In this document: positions 55,460 through 63,823 of the stretch, piece by piece
How positions within the stretch are numbered: position 1 is the first letter of the stretch
Layout: the number at the start of each line of letters is the position of its first letter
Source: Streptomyces pyxinicus
Lineage (GTDB): Bacteria; Actinomycetota; Actinomycetes; Streptomycetales; Streptomycetaceae
DNA: 64,000 bases
Reading direction: 5' to 3'
NCBI RefSeq assembly: GCF_024753135.1
Contig: NZ_JANUGP010000009.1
Coordinates: 62,001 to 126,000 of the forward strand
The notes under the pieces: generated by a model
Databases searched by the model: none
Seen by the model: only the letters and a program-made list of their open reading frames with translations
Told to the model about the DNA's origin: nothing
Made by a program: the position numbers and the translations under genes

Positions 55460-56478
55460 AGCAGCACACCACCGATCAGCGAGGCGGACGCGATGGCGAC
55501 GACGACGGTGGCGGCGGAGAACCGTACGGCGAAGGCCCGTCCGAACGTACCCGCCTGGAGGGCGATCAGCTTCAGGTCCACCATGGGCCCGACCACCATG
55601 AACGCCAGCCGGGCGACGGGCGGGAACCCGGTCAGCGAGGCGGCGAGGAAGGCGTCGGCCTCGGAGCACACGGCGAGCAGGACGGCGAGCGCGGCCAGGA
55701 AGAGCACGGCCAGCCAGGGCGCGCCGGCGAAGGTGTCGAGCACGGAGCGGGGGACGACGACGTTGAAGGTGGCCGCGGCCATCGCGCCGAGGACGAGGTA
55801 TCCGCCGGCGTGCAGGAAGTCGTGCTGGAAGGCGAGCCGGAACTCGTCCAGGCGGCTCCCGCCGTGCCGGTGCCCGGTGTGCCGTACGGCGGGCCGCAGC
55901 CACTCGGCCCGGCCGAACCGCAGCCACAGCCAGCCCATGACGACGGCGGTGGCGAGGGAGGCGAGCAGCCGGGCCAGCACCATCGCGGGGTCGCCGGGGA
56001 AGGCGATGGCGGTCGCGGTGAGCACGACCGGGTTGATCGCCGGGGCGGACAGCAGGAAGGCGAAGGCGGCGGCCGGGGCGACCCCGCGCCCGATGAGACT
56101 GCTCGCGACCGGCACGGAGGCGCACTCGCAGCCGGGCAGGACGACCCCGGCGACCCCGGCCACGGGCACGGCGAGCGCGGGCCGGCGCGGCAGCACGCGC
56201 GTGAACACCCGTTCCGGCACGAAGGCGTTGATCGCGCCGGACAGGGCCGTGCCGAGCAGCAGGAACGGCAGCGCCTGCACGGTCACCGCGAGGCACACGG
56301 TCCGCCACGCCTGCACGGCCGGGGCGTCCCCCCACCGCCCGAGCAGCACGACGGCCGTGCCGGGCACGACGGCGGCACCGATGAGCAGCAGCGGCCAGTG
56401 CCGGGGCGGTTCCGCGCGCGGGGCGTCCGCTTCCGGTCGGGCGCCGACCAGCTCACGCGTCTCGCGCGTCTCCAGCAT
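55456..56478 (-). CDS. DUF318/YcgR-type permease
   Basis: 340 residues with about eight to ten membrane helices and the family hallmarks LPGCECASVPVASSL, LLSAPAINPVVL and CSEADAFLAASLTG with the Cys residues. ATG 56478 follows GGGGAG. It forms a translationally coupled pair with the TIGR03943 protein; such pairs are often zinc- or metal-stress-regulated (B. subtilis YcgR/YcgQ). No obvious Zur box is seen upstream. Confidence 0.9.
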   Translation of the reverse strand: MLETRETRELVGARPEADAPRAEPPRHWPLLLIGAAVVPGTAVVLLGRWGDAPAVQAWRTVCLAVTVQALPFLLLGTALSGAINAFVPERVFTRVLPRRPALAVPVAGVAGVVLPGCECASVPVASSLIGRGVAPAAAFAFLLSAPAINPVVLTATAIAFPGDPAMVLARLLASLATAVVMGWLWLRFGRAEWLRPAVRHTGHRHGGSRLDEFRLAFQHDFLHAGGYLVLGAMAAATFNVVVPRSVLDTFAGAPWLAVLFLAALAVLLAVCSEADAFLAASLTGFPPVARLAFMVVGPMVDLKLIALQAGTFGRAFAVRFSAATVVVAIASASLIGGVLL

Positions 56479-56612
56479 GCCGACTCCCCTGTCGAGGTCC
56501 GGCAGCCCGGACCGAAGCGATGGCCCCGAAGATATCGGCCGCCGCTGTGAGCCCGTGCGGGCCCCCGGGGGCTCTCTCACTTTTGTCAGCGCCCGGCAGT
56601 ACGGTGTCCCCC

Positions 56613-57638
56613 ATGCGCCCCGACACGCCTGCCGAGAACGTCGACCACGCCAACGAGGCGGCACGCCTGGAGCGGACCGCCGGACTGTACCCCGAGGACG
56701 CCGAGGCCCTGCTGCTGCGCGCGGCGGCCCACCGGGAACTCGCCGGCGACCGCCCCGCGGCCACCGCGCTCTACGACCGGCTGCTCTCGTCCGCCGAGGG
56801 CCTGGACAACCCGCCCCTGATCCGCGCCCTGAAGGCGTCGAACCTGTGGGAGTACGGCCACGAGGCGGAAGCGCGGGCGATCATCGACGGCGTCCGCGCG
56901 ACCGCGCCCCGCGACCCGGCGCCCTGGGTGATCGTGGCGGAGGCCCTGGAGTCGCACGACGAGCTGGAGGCGGCGGCGGAGACCTTCACGGAGGCCGCTC
57001 GCCTGCTGCTGGCCGACGGCACCGAGCCCCCGGCCGCCACCCACCCCCTCCTCTACGGCCGTCACCGCGTCCGCCGCCTGCAGGGCCTGCCGCACGACGA
57101 CTGGGACACCCTCGCCGACACCCTCCACGCCTCCCCGGTCTCCCTGGACGAACTCCACGACCCGAAGCGGGTGTGGTCACTGGGCTCGGAGAACCCGGCG
57201 GAACTCCAGGCCGAGATCGCCCGCCTGCACGCGGAACTGGGCGCCTACCGAGAGGCCCTCTCCCGCCCCTTCCCGGTGGCGGTCCTGCACTGGCCGGCCC
57301 CGGAACTGACCGAACTCCTCACGGCGTATCCGGCCCTGTCCGCGGAGTACCCCTCCCACGAGGAGCACCTGTCGACCATAGAGTCCTCCCTCCGCGAACT
57401 CGCCACCTCCGGCACCCCCAACCTCGGCATCGTCACCGGCACGGTCCCGTCCTACGAGGCCTTCGCCGCCTCGGAATCCACACCCCCCACCGACCCGACC
57501 CTCCTCCCCCAGTACGCGACGACCCTGGCGGCCCGGGGACGCGCGGTGGCTTGGCCTCCGGAGCGGGGGGCGGGGTGTTGGTGTGGGATGGGGGAGGCGT
57601 ACGCGGAGTGTCACGGCGCTGTCTCGCCGTACAGCTGA
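56613..57638 (+). CDS. TPR-like protein with C-terminal SEC-C motif
   Basis: 341 residues. The N-terminal two-thirds are helical with TPR-like spacing (YPEDAEALLLRAAAHRELAG; WVIVAEALESHDELEAAAET). The C-terminus carries a SEC-C zinc motif (GCWCGMGEAYAECHG), a short metal-binding module first seen in SecA. Without SecA domains its role is unknown. ATG 56613; the frame is open to 56520 without a better start. Confidence 0.82.
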   Translation: MRPDTPAENVDHANEAARLERTAGLYPEDAEALLLRAAAHRELAGDRPAATALYDRLLSSAEGLDNPPLIRALKASNLWEYGHEAEARAIIDGVRATAPRDPAPWVIVAEALESHDELEAAAETFTEAARLLLADGTEPPAATHPLLYGRHRVRRLQGLPHDDWDTLADTLHASPVSLDELHDPKRVWSLGSENPAELQAEIARLHAELGAYREALSRPFPVAVLHWPAPELTELLTAYPALSAEYPSHEEHLSTIESSLRELATSGTPNLGIVTGTVPSYEAFAASESTPPTDPTLLPQYATTLAARGRAVAWPPERGAGCWCGMGEAYAECHGAVSPYS

Positions 57639-57731
57639 AATTCCCGGTGTCAGCGGTGGTTAATGCGTCCCCGGGCTTTGCGGCAGACCGTCGGTGTCTG
57701 GGCGTCCAGCCGCAACGCTAGGCTCGGGAAC

Positions 57732-58199
57732 GTGCCTGAAGACGAAGCTCCCGAGTGGACAGCACCAGAGGGATCATGGGCCTCCTCCGCTGCCCGCCGC
57801 CGGAACATGCAGGCGATTCGTAGCCGCGATACAAAGCCCGAGTGGCTAATCCGCCGTCTGGTACACGCTCAGGGTCTGCGCTACCGCGTCGCGGCGCGGC
57901 CACTGCCCGACCTGCGCCGTACGGCGGACATGGTGTTCCGTACGGCGAAGGTCGCGGTGTTCGTCGACGGCTGCTACTGGCATGGCTGCCCTGAACACTA
58001 CGTCCCACCGAAAACCAACTCGGGATACTGGTCAGAGAAAGTCGTTCGCAACGTCAAGCGCGACCGGGATACCGACAGAAGACTCACGGAAGCCGGGTGG
58101 CTCGTGCTCCGCTTCTGGGAGCACGAGCTGTCATCCGCGTGTGCCGACGTAATTGCCGCGACGGTCCTTGCGCGCCGCACGGGCTTGGGGAGGACTTGA
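57732..58199 (+). CDS. vsr: Very short patch repair endonuclease (Vsr)
   Basis: 155 residues from GTG 57732. It nicks at T:G mismatches formed by deamination of 5-methylcytosine, in support of a C5 methyltransferase. Family motifs are RRRNMQAIRSRDTKPE at the N-terminus, LRRTADMVF with the catalytic Asp (about 66), VFVDGCYWHGCPEHY (His about 84, zinc Cys) and WLVLRFWEHE. Its last 69 bp overlap the end of the convergent methyltransferase gene. The GC content falls from about here. Confidence 0.95.
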   Translation: MPEDEAPEWTAPEGSWASSAARRRNMQAIRSRDTKPEWLIRRLVHAQGLRYRVAARPLPDLRRTADMVFRTAKVAVFVDGCYWHGCPEHYVPPKTNSGYWSEKVVRNVKRDRDTDRRLTEAGWLVLRFWEHELSSACADVIAATVLARRTGLGRT

Positions 58200-59483
58200 G
58201 ACGGGCAAAATCATCTGCTCAGGTCCACCCTGAACAGACCCATTGCCCTCGCAGTCCATTTCGTAGTCCGAAAGGAGGTCCTCGCGCATTTCCGGTCGCA
58301 GCACCGCAGCAATCGCCCTGCCAACTGCCTCAGCAACCGGAGGCGGAAAGGCATTCCCCACCTGCCGATATTGAGCTGTTTTGCCTCCCTGGAACCTCCA
58401 CTTTTCCGGGAAACCCTGAATGATTGCCGCTTGTTCAACTGTCAGCATGGGGCCGGTTTTACGGAAGAGGTCCCGCTCTGGATCACAGTCAGCTGGGTCA
58501 TTGGCGACCCCCATAGCGTCAACGCCCAGATCGGCCCAGGCACGCTTGGCTCTGGTCGGCCCCAGATCGGCTCCACCATGCTTCCTCGAACCGCCCACCA
58601 GGGTCGGCGCGATGCGCTTCCCGGCAGCTGCGGCTTGCGAGGCCTTGTGGTGCCAGTCGTGGTAGATGTCCTTGCCAGTCCGTTCACCAGGAGCCGCTGG
58701 CTCCCCCTTGTAGTTCTTGTTCCAGAACTGCTTGCAACGCCTTAGCATGGTGGGGTTGAGCTGGTCTACGACCGTCACTTCCTGGGTACCCTTGAGCCGG
58801 CTAGGCCAGACGAACTCGGCACCGCTCTCCTCAAGAATATCTTTGCGAATAGCCACAAGGATCGCGCGCGGTCGCAGCTGAGGCACACCGTAATCACTCG
58901 CGTCAAGCCTTCGCCAAACGGCCCTCATTGCCAGGTCCTGCTTTTCCGGCAGCCAGTGGTCCTCGACGGCCGGCACCTCGTAACCGAGGTCGTGCAGATT
59001 GTTCAGGATGTCCCGGCGGTAGTCAATGAAAACCTCGGGCGGCTCAAGAATGCCCCGGACATTCTCGATCATGACGGCTTTAGGCCTGAGCACCTTCACG
59101 ATATCGAGTGCGGCAGGAAACAGGTCACGTTCGTCGTCCTTCCCCAGCCGCTTTCCGGCCAGGGAGAACGGCGGGCAGGGGACCCCGCCTGCGAGCAGGT
59201 CGAGATCCCCTTCTCCCAGGTCAAGGCCAGCAAGGGTCTGTGAGGCGAGGAAGTCCTTCACGTCCATCGGCCGAAGCGCTTCTGCACGCGCCTTGTTCCA
59301 CTCAGGCCACCCCCCGACGTTCTTGCTGAGAGTCCGCACGGCGTGCGCGTCCCACTCAACAAGGGCCAGGTGATCGAACCCGGCATAGTGCAGACCGACG
59401 GCTTGGCCGCCCGCGCCCGCACAGATCTCTACCGAGGTCAGCGGCGGGGTGAACTGCGGACGTGCTCGGCCGCTGGGGCGCAT
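58131..59483 (-). CDS. C5-cytosine DNA methyltransferase
   Basis: 450 residues from ATG 59483, chosen because it follows the strong ribosome-binding site GGAAGGAG; the frame is open to 59543. Motif I is VEICAGAGGQAVGL, motif IV is GGVPCPPFSLAG with the catalytic Cys (103), motif VI is MIENVRG, motif VIII is LRPRAILVAI, and motifs IX/X end in QYRQVGNAFPPPVA. The target-recognition region is about 215-375. It adds 5-methyl groups to cytosine at an unknown site. It is the last gene of the minus-strand operon with the SNF2, ParB-like and zinc-finger genes, separated from the SNF2 gene by about 131 bp. Confidence 0.95.
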   Translation of the reverse strand: MRPSGRARPQFTPPLTSVEICAGAGGQAVGLHYAGFDHLALVEWDAHAVRTLSKNVGGWPEWNKARAEALRPMDVKDFLASQTLAGLDLGEGDLDLLAGGVPCPPFSLAGKRLGKDDERDLFPAALDIVKVLRPKAVMIENVRGILEPPEVFIDYRRDILNNLHDLGYEVPAVEDHWLPEKQDLAMRAVWRRLDASDYGVPQLRPRAILVAIRKDILEESGAEFVWPSRLKGTQEVTVVDQLNPTMLRRCKQFWNKNYKGEPAAPGERTGKDIYHDWHHKASQAAAAGKRIAPTLVGGSRKHGGADLGPTRAKRAWADLGVDAMGVANDPADCDPERDLFRKTGPMLTVEQAAIIQGFPEKWRFQGGKTAQYRQVGNAFPPPVAEAVGRAIAAVLRPEMREDLLSDYEMDCEGNGSVQGGPEQMILPVSSPPQARAARKDRRGNYVGTRG

Positions 59484-59614
59484 GGCGCTCCTTCCGGGAT
59501 GACTGAAAAGCTGTGTCATGTTACAGAGGCGATGGTCGGCCACCGCCCCTTAGTCACATCAGTCTCCCACTACCACAGCCTTGCGTGCCCGAGGGCTCTC
59601 GCCGAGCAGCGAAA

Positions 59615-61432
59615 CTAGCGGCTCCCCATGTGACGCAGCAGCGCCTCAATGTCCGCGGGCGCCAGACCAGCAGCCACTGACGGCTCCTCCTGCAGGTCGG
59701 CAAGCTGCTGAACCGTGGGGTCGTCAAGGATCTTTCCCATGAACTCCAGCTTCTGGTCCAGCCGCGCTGCCACGACTTCGTCAATGGTGTTCCGGACCCC
59801 CAGAACCGTGACTCGCGTGTCGGTCCCGGGCGCGAGGCCAAGGCGGTGGATCCTGTCGAGGCTCTGCAGGAACCGGCCTGCCATGAAGTCCCGGTCCACG
59901 TATACGGCGTCGTGGCATACGTGATGAAGGCTGATTCCCTCACCCAGTGTCGCCGGATTGGAGATCAGCACCATGCAGCCCGGATCCTCGCGGAAGCGGC
60001 GGAGCTGCTCCTCGCGATCGGGCGTCCCCCCGTAGACAACGGCCGGGCTGTACTTCCCGAGCATCTGCTCCAGAGTCGTGAGGCTACGGACGAAGGTCGT
60101 CCATACGAGCGTCTTACGGCCTCGCGCCGCGTTCTCGGCGATGATCGCCACCGCTTCCTTGAACTTCGGTGACAGCTCGTAGTCCGGCAGGTTCTGCATC
60201 AGCGAGTACAGGGAACTGCCCTGCGGGATGTCCAGCGGTGGCAACTGGTAGGCGAGCGGCTCGTAGCGGCTTCCGCCCTCCAGGAGCAGAGCAGGGCTCG
60301 TAGCCGCCATGAGCAGCCGAAGGGCTGTTTTGCCGAGCGAGCTGAGATCTTCCCGCCCAGCTCCCCTGCTCATGCCGCCCACCAGCGAGCTGTAGATCTC
60401 ATTGTGCAGCGGCGGCATGTCCACGTAGCGCATCTTGAGCTGCACGGGCGGCAGACCCAGTTCCTGCTTGGTCGTACGGCTGAACAGGGGACGCAGCACG
60501 GAACTGGCGTAGCTGAGATCGCCACCGGCCACTGCCTGGACGACAGTGCGCTGACCGTGCCCAGGCCACACGAAACCCAGAAGGTTCTCCAAGTCCTTTG
60601 AACCGTTAGGTGCAGGTGTACCCGTGAGAATCATGCGCCGCTCGGCTAGCGGGCCAAGCGCCATGCAGGCAGCACCGTATGTACCGCGTGCACCGAGCTT
60701 CATCCGGTGGGCCTCATCCAGGATGATCATCGACGGCCCGGCTTTCAGCCAGCTGGCCAGCGTGGCCAGAGAGCGGTCCAGCCGCTCATAGTTGACGATG
60801 AGCACCTCAGCCCACTGGTCCATTGACCCGTCGAGGACGTGGGTGCGAAGTGGATAGCTGAAGCACACCGCTGTCTCGTGACGCCAGGACTCGTATGCCG
60901 ACTTGGGACACACCACCAGGACCCGGCTCACTCGCCCCTGGCTCCTTTGGGCGGCATAGACCGCCAGAGCCACTCGGGTTTTGCCGGCGCCGGGAACACT
61001 GAAGTTCGCGCCATGCTGAAGCGACAGCAGCTTGGCGATGTCACGGAGCTGGAACGTGCTGAGCTCTCCGGTCCAGGAATCGCCCAGCATGCCAGGCACG
61101 TCACTGGCCGAGACCTCGCCCTGCGGCTGCCCACCGCTGAGCCGCTCCTTGACCGTATTGGCGTCTTTGACCACCCCCGCAACAAGATTGCGCAGTTCCG
61201 GGGCCCATTCCACGCCCTCGCGGTGGGGCCAGCTGCTGAGGACGGTGAGACCGGCGAGCAGTTCATCCAAGGCGATGGACGCGGTCAGCGGGCCGAGTTG
61301 GCCGCCCGTACGGAAACGGGCGGCCAACTGGACAAGATCCTGCTGGTAGGCGCTGGTGGTCCGCAGCACAACGCGCGTGCGCGTCTCATCGAACCCCAGA
61401 TGCAGGGAGGCCCCGGTCGCGGCGTCAGTCAC
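59615..61432 (-). CDS. SNF2-type DEAH helicase/translocase
   Basis: 605 residues from GTG 61432, which overlaps the upstream stop (GTGA). Helicase motifs are intact: I SVPGAGKTRVAL (K about 151), Ia VCPKSAYESW, II ILDEAHRMK, III LTGTPAPNGS, V SNPATLGEGISLHH and VI QSLDRIHRLG. The about 120-residue N-terminal part has no recognised domain, and no nuclease domain is fused. SNF2 proteins move along duplex DNA and drive several restriction and anti-phage systems; here it would be the motor. Confidence 0.93.
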   Translation of the reverse strand: MTDAATGASLHLGFDETRTRVVLRTTSAYQQDLVQLAARFRTGGQLGPLTASIALDELLAGLTVLSSWPHREGVEWAPELRNLVAGVVKDANTVKERLSGGQPQGEVSASDVPGMLGDSWTGELSTFQLRDIAKLLSLQHGANFSVPGAGKTRVALAVYAAQRSQGRVSRVLVVCPKSAYESWRHETAVCFSYPLRTHVLDGSMDQWAEVLIVNYERLDRSLATLASWLKAGPSMIILDEAHRMKLGARGTYGAACMALGPLAERRMILTGTPAPNGSKDLENLLGFVWPGHGQRTVVQAVAGGDLSYASSVLRPLFSRTTKQELGLPPVQLKMRYVDMPPLHNEIYSSLVGGMSRGAGREDLSSLGKTALRLLMAATSPALLLEGGSRYEPLAYQLPPLDIPQGSSLYSLMQNLPDYELSPKFKEAVAIIAENAARGRKTLVWTTFVRSLTTLEQMLGKYSPAVVYGGTPDREEQLRRFREDPGCMVLISNPATLGEGISLHHVCHDAVYVDRDFMAGRFLQSLDRIHRLGLAPGTDTRVTVLGVRNTIDEVVAARLDQKLEFMGKILDDPTVQQLADLQEEPSVAAGLAPADIEALLRHMGSR

Positions 61433-62865
61433 CGAGAACCCTCCGTGGCAGCGGCTTCCAGCAGCCAGGACACACCATCGCCCGGGTTCGGGAGGCCCCG
61501 GCCGGCTTGCTGCGCAAGCTTCCGGAGGCTGCTGCGCAACTTCATGACGGCTTCGTCGAAGGCCTCTTCGTCGAGGCTGTGCGAGGTGCGTGCCTGGACC
61601 ACATCCATGACGCACTGGTCAATGCTGGCGCAGGCCTCGGCCAGCCGCGCCGGCGCCAACTGCTTGCGCTTGCGCAGGCGGGCACTGCGGCCGGCGGCTT
61701 CAATAGCCGCATCAAAAGCCTTCTTGGCACCGTCAAGCACGGCCTGTTCCTGTGCCATGTCGCTATCGGCCAGTTCCGGCTTCTTGCTGCGCACGGCAGC
61801 ACTCGCGCGCAGGATCTGGTCGTTCAGTGCCCGCGCCTCCGAGACAGCCGAGGGCGCTGCCGGAACCGAGAGATCGAGGCCCGGGATAAGCACCTCGTCC
61901 GGCTGCTGCGGTCCCGGACCACTGCCGGCCAGAGCGGGGGGAAGGGCCTGGCTGAGCTGGCCGTCCTTCAGGAACTCCTCGTCAATGTGCCGCACGTCCG
62001 TCTTGGAGAAGTCCAGAAGGATCGCGGCAAGACGCCACTCCTTCAGTACCTCGGCCTGGTCACGGTCGACGGTCTCCAGCTTGGTGTAGAGCCGGTGGAG
62101 TTCCTTCAGACGCTCCTGCGCGCCCTCCCAGTCGACGAGCCTGAGTGCAACGCCTCCACCGCTCTTGCTGCGGTCGATCAGTTCACGGATGGTACTGAGG
62201 ATCCACCGCTCCTGGTGGTAGGTCTTCACCTGGATACGGAACTCCTTGGCGATCTGCTCAGGCGTGCGTCCGAGCGATGCCTGCTCCTCCATCGCCAGGA
62301 GCCGGTTGATGTACGAGTAGTCCCGGCGATGGTCCTTGCGGAGCTGCAGGGTCAGCTCCACGGCGTTGACGTCCGCCCAGGTGAACGACTCGGGCAGAAC
62401 ACCGACGCGCATCGACTGCGCCCCCAGTTCCCGCAGGGCGGCAGCGCGCGTGTTCCCGTTCACCAGCACACCGTGGTGCGTCACGAGACCGGGATCATTC
62501 TGGCCGAACTGATCCAGGCTCTCCTTCAGCTTGTCGAACTCTGGGTCGCGCACGTTCGGATCGGTCGGGGATGCCTGGAGCAGGAATTTCAGGTAGTCCT
62601 GGCTCTCCCCGCTCCACGGGTCCTTCTCAAGCGCCTCATCGCGGGTGGCGTTGTGGGTACGCTGGGCACGGATGCGGTGAGTGCCGGGATTGAAGTACAG
62701 CCCGCTGATCGGCAGGTCGATGACTTCTACGTTGGTCTGCTGGTCGTTCCAGTCGACCTTGACCGTCTCCCTCGTGCCTCCGCCGGCCCTTACCTCCTCA
62801 ACCTTCTTCTTGATCTGTTCGCTGAACTCGGCCGCCCGCGGCGGCGGCGGGAACTCCCGCAGCAT
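61429..62865 (-). CDS. ParB/Srx-like protein in defence operon
   Basis: 478 residues from ATG 62865 (GGAG upstream). A ParB-type domain is recognisable by VEVIDLPISGLYFNPGTHR, a regulatory helix, then GVLVNGNTRAAALRELG (137-148), where ParB proteins have the GHRR/GNHR-type nucleotide-binding motif. A helix-turn-helix-like region (about 180-225: LLAMEEQASLGRTPEQIAKE) and a long helical C-terminus with charged segments follow. It may bind DNA with CTP or act as a nuclease-like factor. It overlaps the SNF2 start. Confidence 0.8.
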   Translation of the reverse strand: MLREFPPPPRAAEFSEQIKKKVEEVRAGGGTRETVKVDWNDQQTNVEVIDLPISGLYFNPGTHRIRAQRTHNATRDEALEKDPWSGESQDYLKFLLQASPTDPNVRDPEFDKLKESLDQFGQNDPGLVTHHGVLVNGNTRAAALRELGAQSMRVGVLPESFTWADVNAVELTLQLRKDHRRDYSYINRLLAMEEQASLGRTPEQIAKEFRIQVKTYHQERWILSTIRELIDRSKSGGGVALRLVDWEGAQERLKELHRLYTKLETVDRDQAEVLKEWRLAAILLDFSKTDVRHIDEEFLKDGQLSQALPPALAGSGPGPQQPDEVLIPGLDLSVPAAPSAVSEARALNDQILRASAAVRSKKPELADSDMAQEQAVLDGAKKAFDAAIEAAGRSARLRKRKQLAPARLAEACASIDQCVMDVVQARTSHSLDEEAFDEAVMKLRSSLRKLAQQAGRGLPNPGDGVSWLLEAAATEGSR

Positions 62866-62891
62866 GATGTGTCTCCGTTCCCGTACTTCGC

Positions 62892-63581
62892 CTAGTCGTC
62901 AATCTCGTCGAGGGCCTGAGCGACAGCCTTCCGGGAGTCTTCCGGGAGGGTGCGGATCATTCCCCACAGCTTGTCCAGCGGGCTGAGCGTGCGCTGGTCG
63001 GCAGCCAGCCAGCCGGCCAGCGTCTTACGTTCGATGACCGACAGGTTCTCCACCATCTCCAGCACCACTTCCTGGTCGACCTCGCGCTCGGAGCTTCCCG
63101 CGATGCACCGCGTGCACTCGGTGATGAACTGGTACTCGGTGTCTCCGCTGGGAAGGATCACCTTGCGGCGGGCCACGTTCAGCTGTGCCTGCTCGACGCC
63201 ATCCCCGTACTCCTCGCCCGACCCGATCCCGCACGTACGGCACAGGAAGTTGTCCGCCTGGAAAATTTTCGTGCGCTGGGCGGCCGTCAGGCTGTTCTTG
63301 TGCTTGGGAGCCTTCGCCTGTCCCGGAATCCAGACCTCGGCTCCCCTGGTCACGAACCGCTGCTCTTCCTGCTTCAGCGAAGCGTCCTCGCGGCTCGTGA
63401 GAATGCCCCAGCCGTGCGTCCGGAGTTCGCGGATCCGCCGGTCGATCTGCGACACGTCTGGGAAGGCTTCACGCAGCTCGGCCTTGGTGAAGATGCCGTC
63501 CTCGCCCACCTTGGCCACCAGCCAGAGCGCGGCCCGCGCCTTGCTCCCCAGCTTCTTGTCCTGCCACGACGGCAGCGTCAT
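62892..63581 (-). CDS. Winged-helix / treble-clef zinc-finger protein, HNH-like
   Basis: 229 residues from ATG 63581. The N-terminal winged helix (about 12-85: ARAALWLVAKVGEDGIFTKA; DRRIRELRTHGWGI) looks like those of restriction proteins that read DNA. The centre (about 105-165) is arranged like an HNH nuclease: FLCRTCGIG (C114, C117), a beta hairpin, then ITECTRC (C156, C159). But the histidines of HNH are absent; the only His residues are H56 and H94. So it may be a zinc-binding DNA reader or a nuclease of altered chemistry. It is the first gene of the minus-strand operon. Confidence 0.75.
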   Translation of the reverse strand: MTLPSWQDKKLGSKARAALWLVAKVGEDGIFTKAELREAFPDVSQIDRRIRELRTHGWGILTSREDASLKQEEQRFVTRGAEVWIPGQAKAPKHKNSLTAAQRTKIFQADNFLCRTCGIGSGEEYGDGVEQAQLNVARRKVILPSGDTEYQFITECTRCIAGSSEREVDQEVVLEMVENLSVIERKTLAGWLAADQRTLSPLDKLWGMIRTLPEDSRKAVAQALDEIDD

Positions 63582-63823
63582 GTAGCGCCTCCGGTCAACT
63601 CATGCGGCGGGCATGCCGCATACCGTCGCCATGAGGGGGAAACCCCCATAAACGACATACACCGCCCCCCGTTTGTCGGGCGGTCCAACTTCCCCTAGTC
63701 GACACCAGCACCGAATGAAAGTCCACCACTGGAACACTTGCTCCAGAATTAGCAAGAACTCCAACTCTCATCCCGTCATGCACAATTGGCTGACCAGCAG
63801 GTACTTCAAAGCTAGCGGGGGTT
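63582..63823. promoter_or_regulatory. Divergent promoter region of the defence operon
   Basis: 242 bp between the operon head and the next divergent gene. It is noticeably AT-richer in the right half (CCAGAATTAGCAAGAACTCC; TCATGCACAATTGG). It should hold the promoters of both directions, but I cannot fix a -10/-35 pair. Confidence 0.4.

Noticed and set aside
53270-57721. Plus-strand open frame of 1483 codons across several genes
   Set aside because: It runs through metB upstream DNA, the 53487 gene, the permease pair and the SEC-C gene in the wrong frame or strand; low-complexity shadow.
58131-63581. Assignment as DISARM or BREX
   Set aside because: The methyltransferase and helicase suggest DISARM, but no DUF1998, PLD or DrmB-like gene is present; BREX needs PglZ/BrxC/PglX, also absent.
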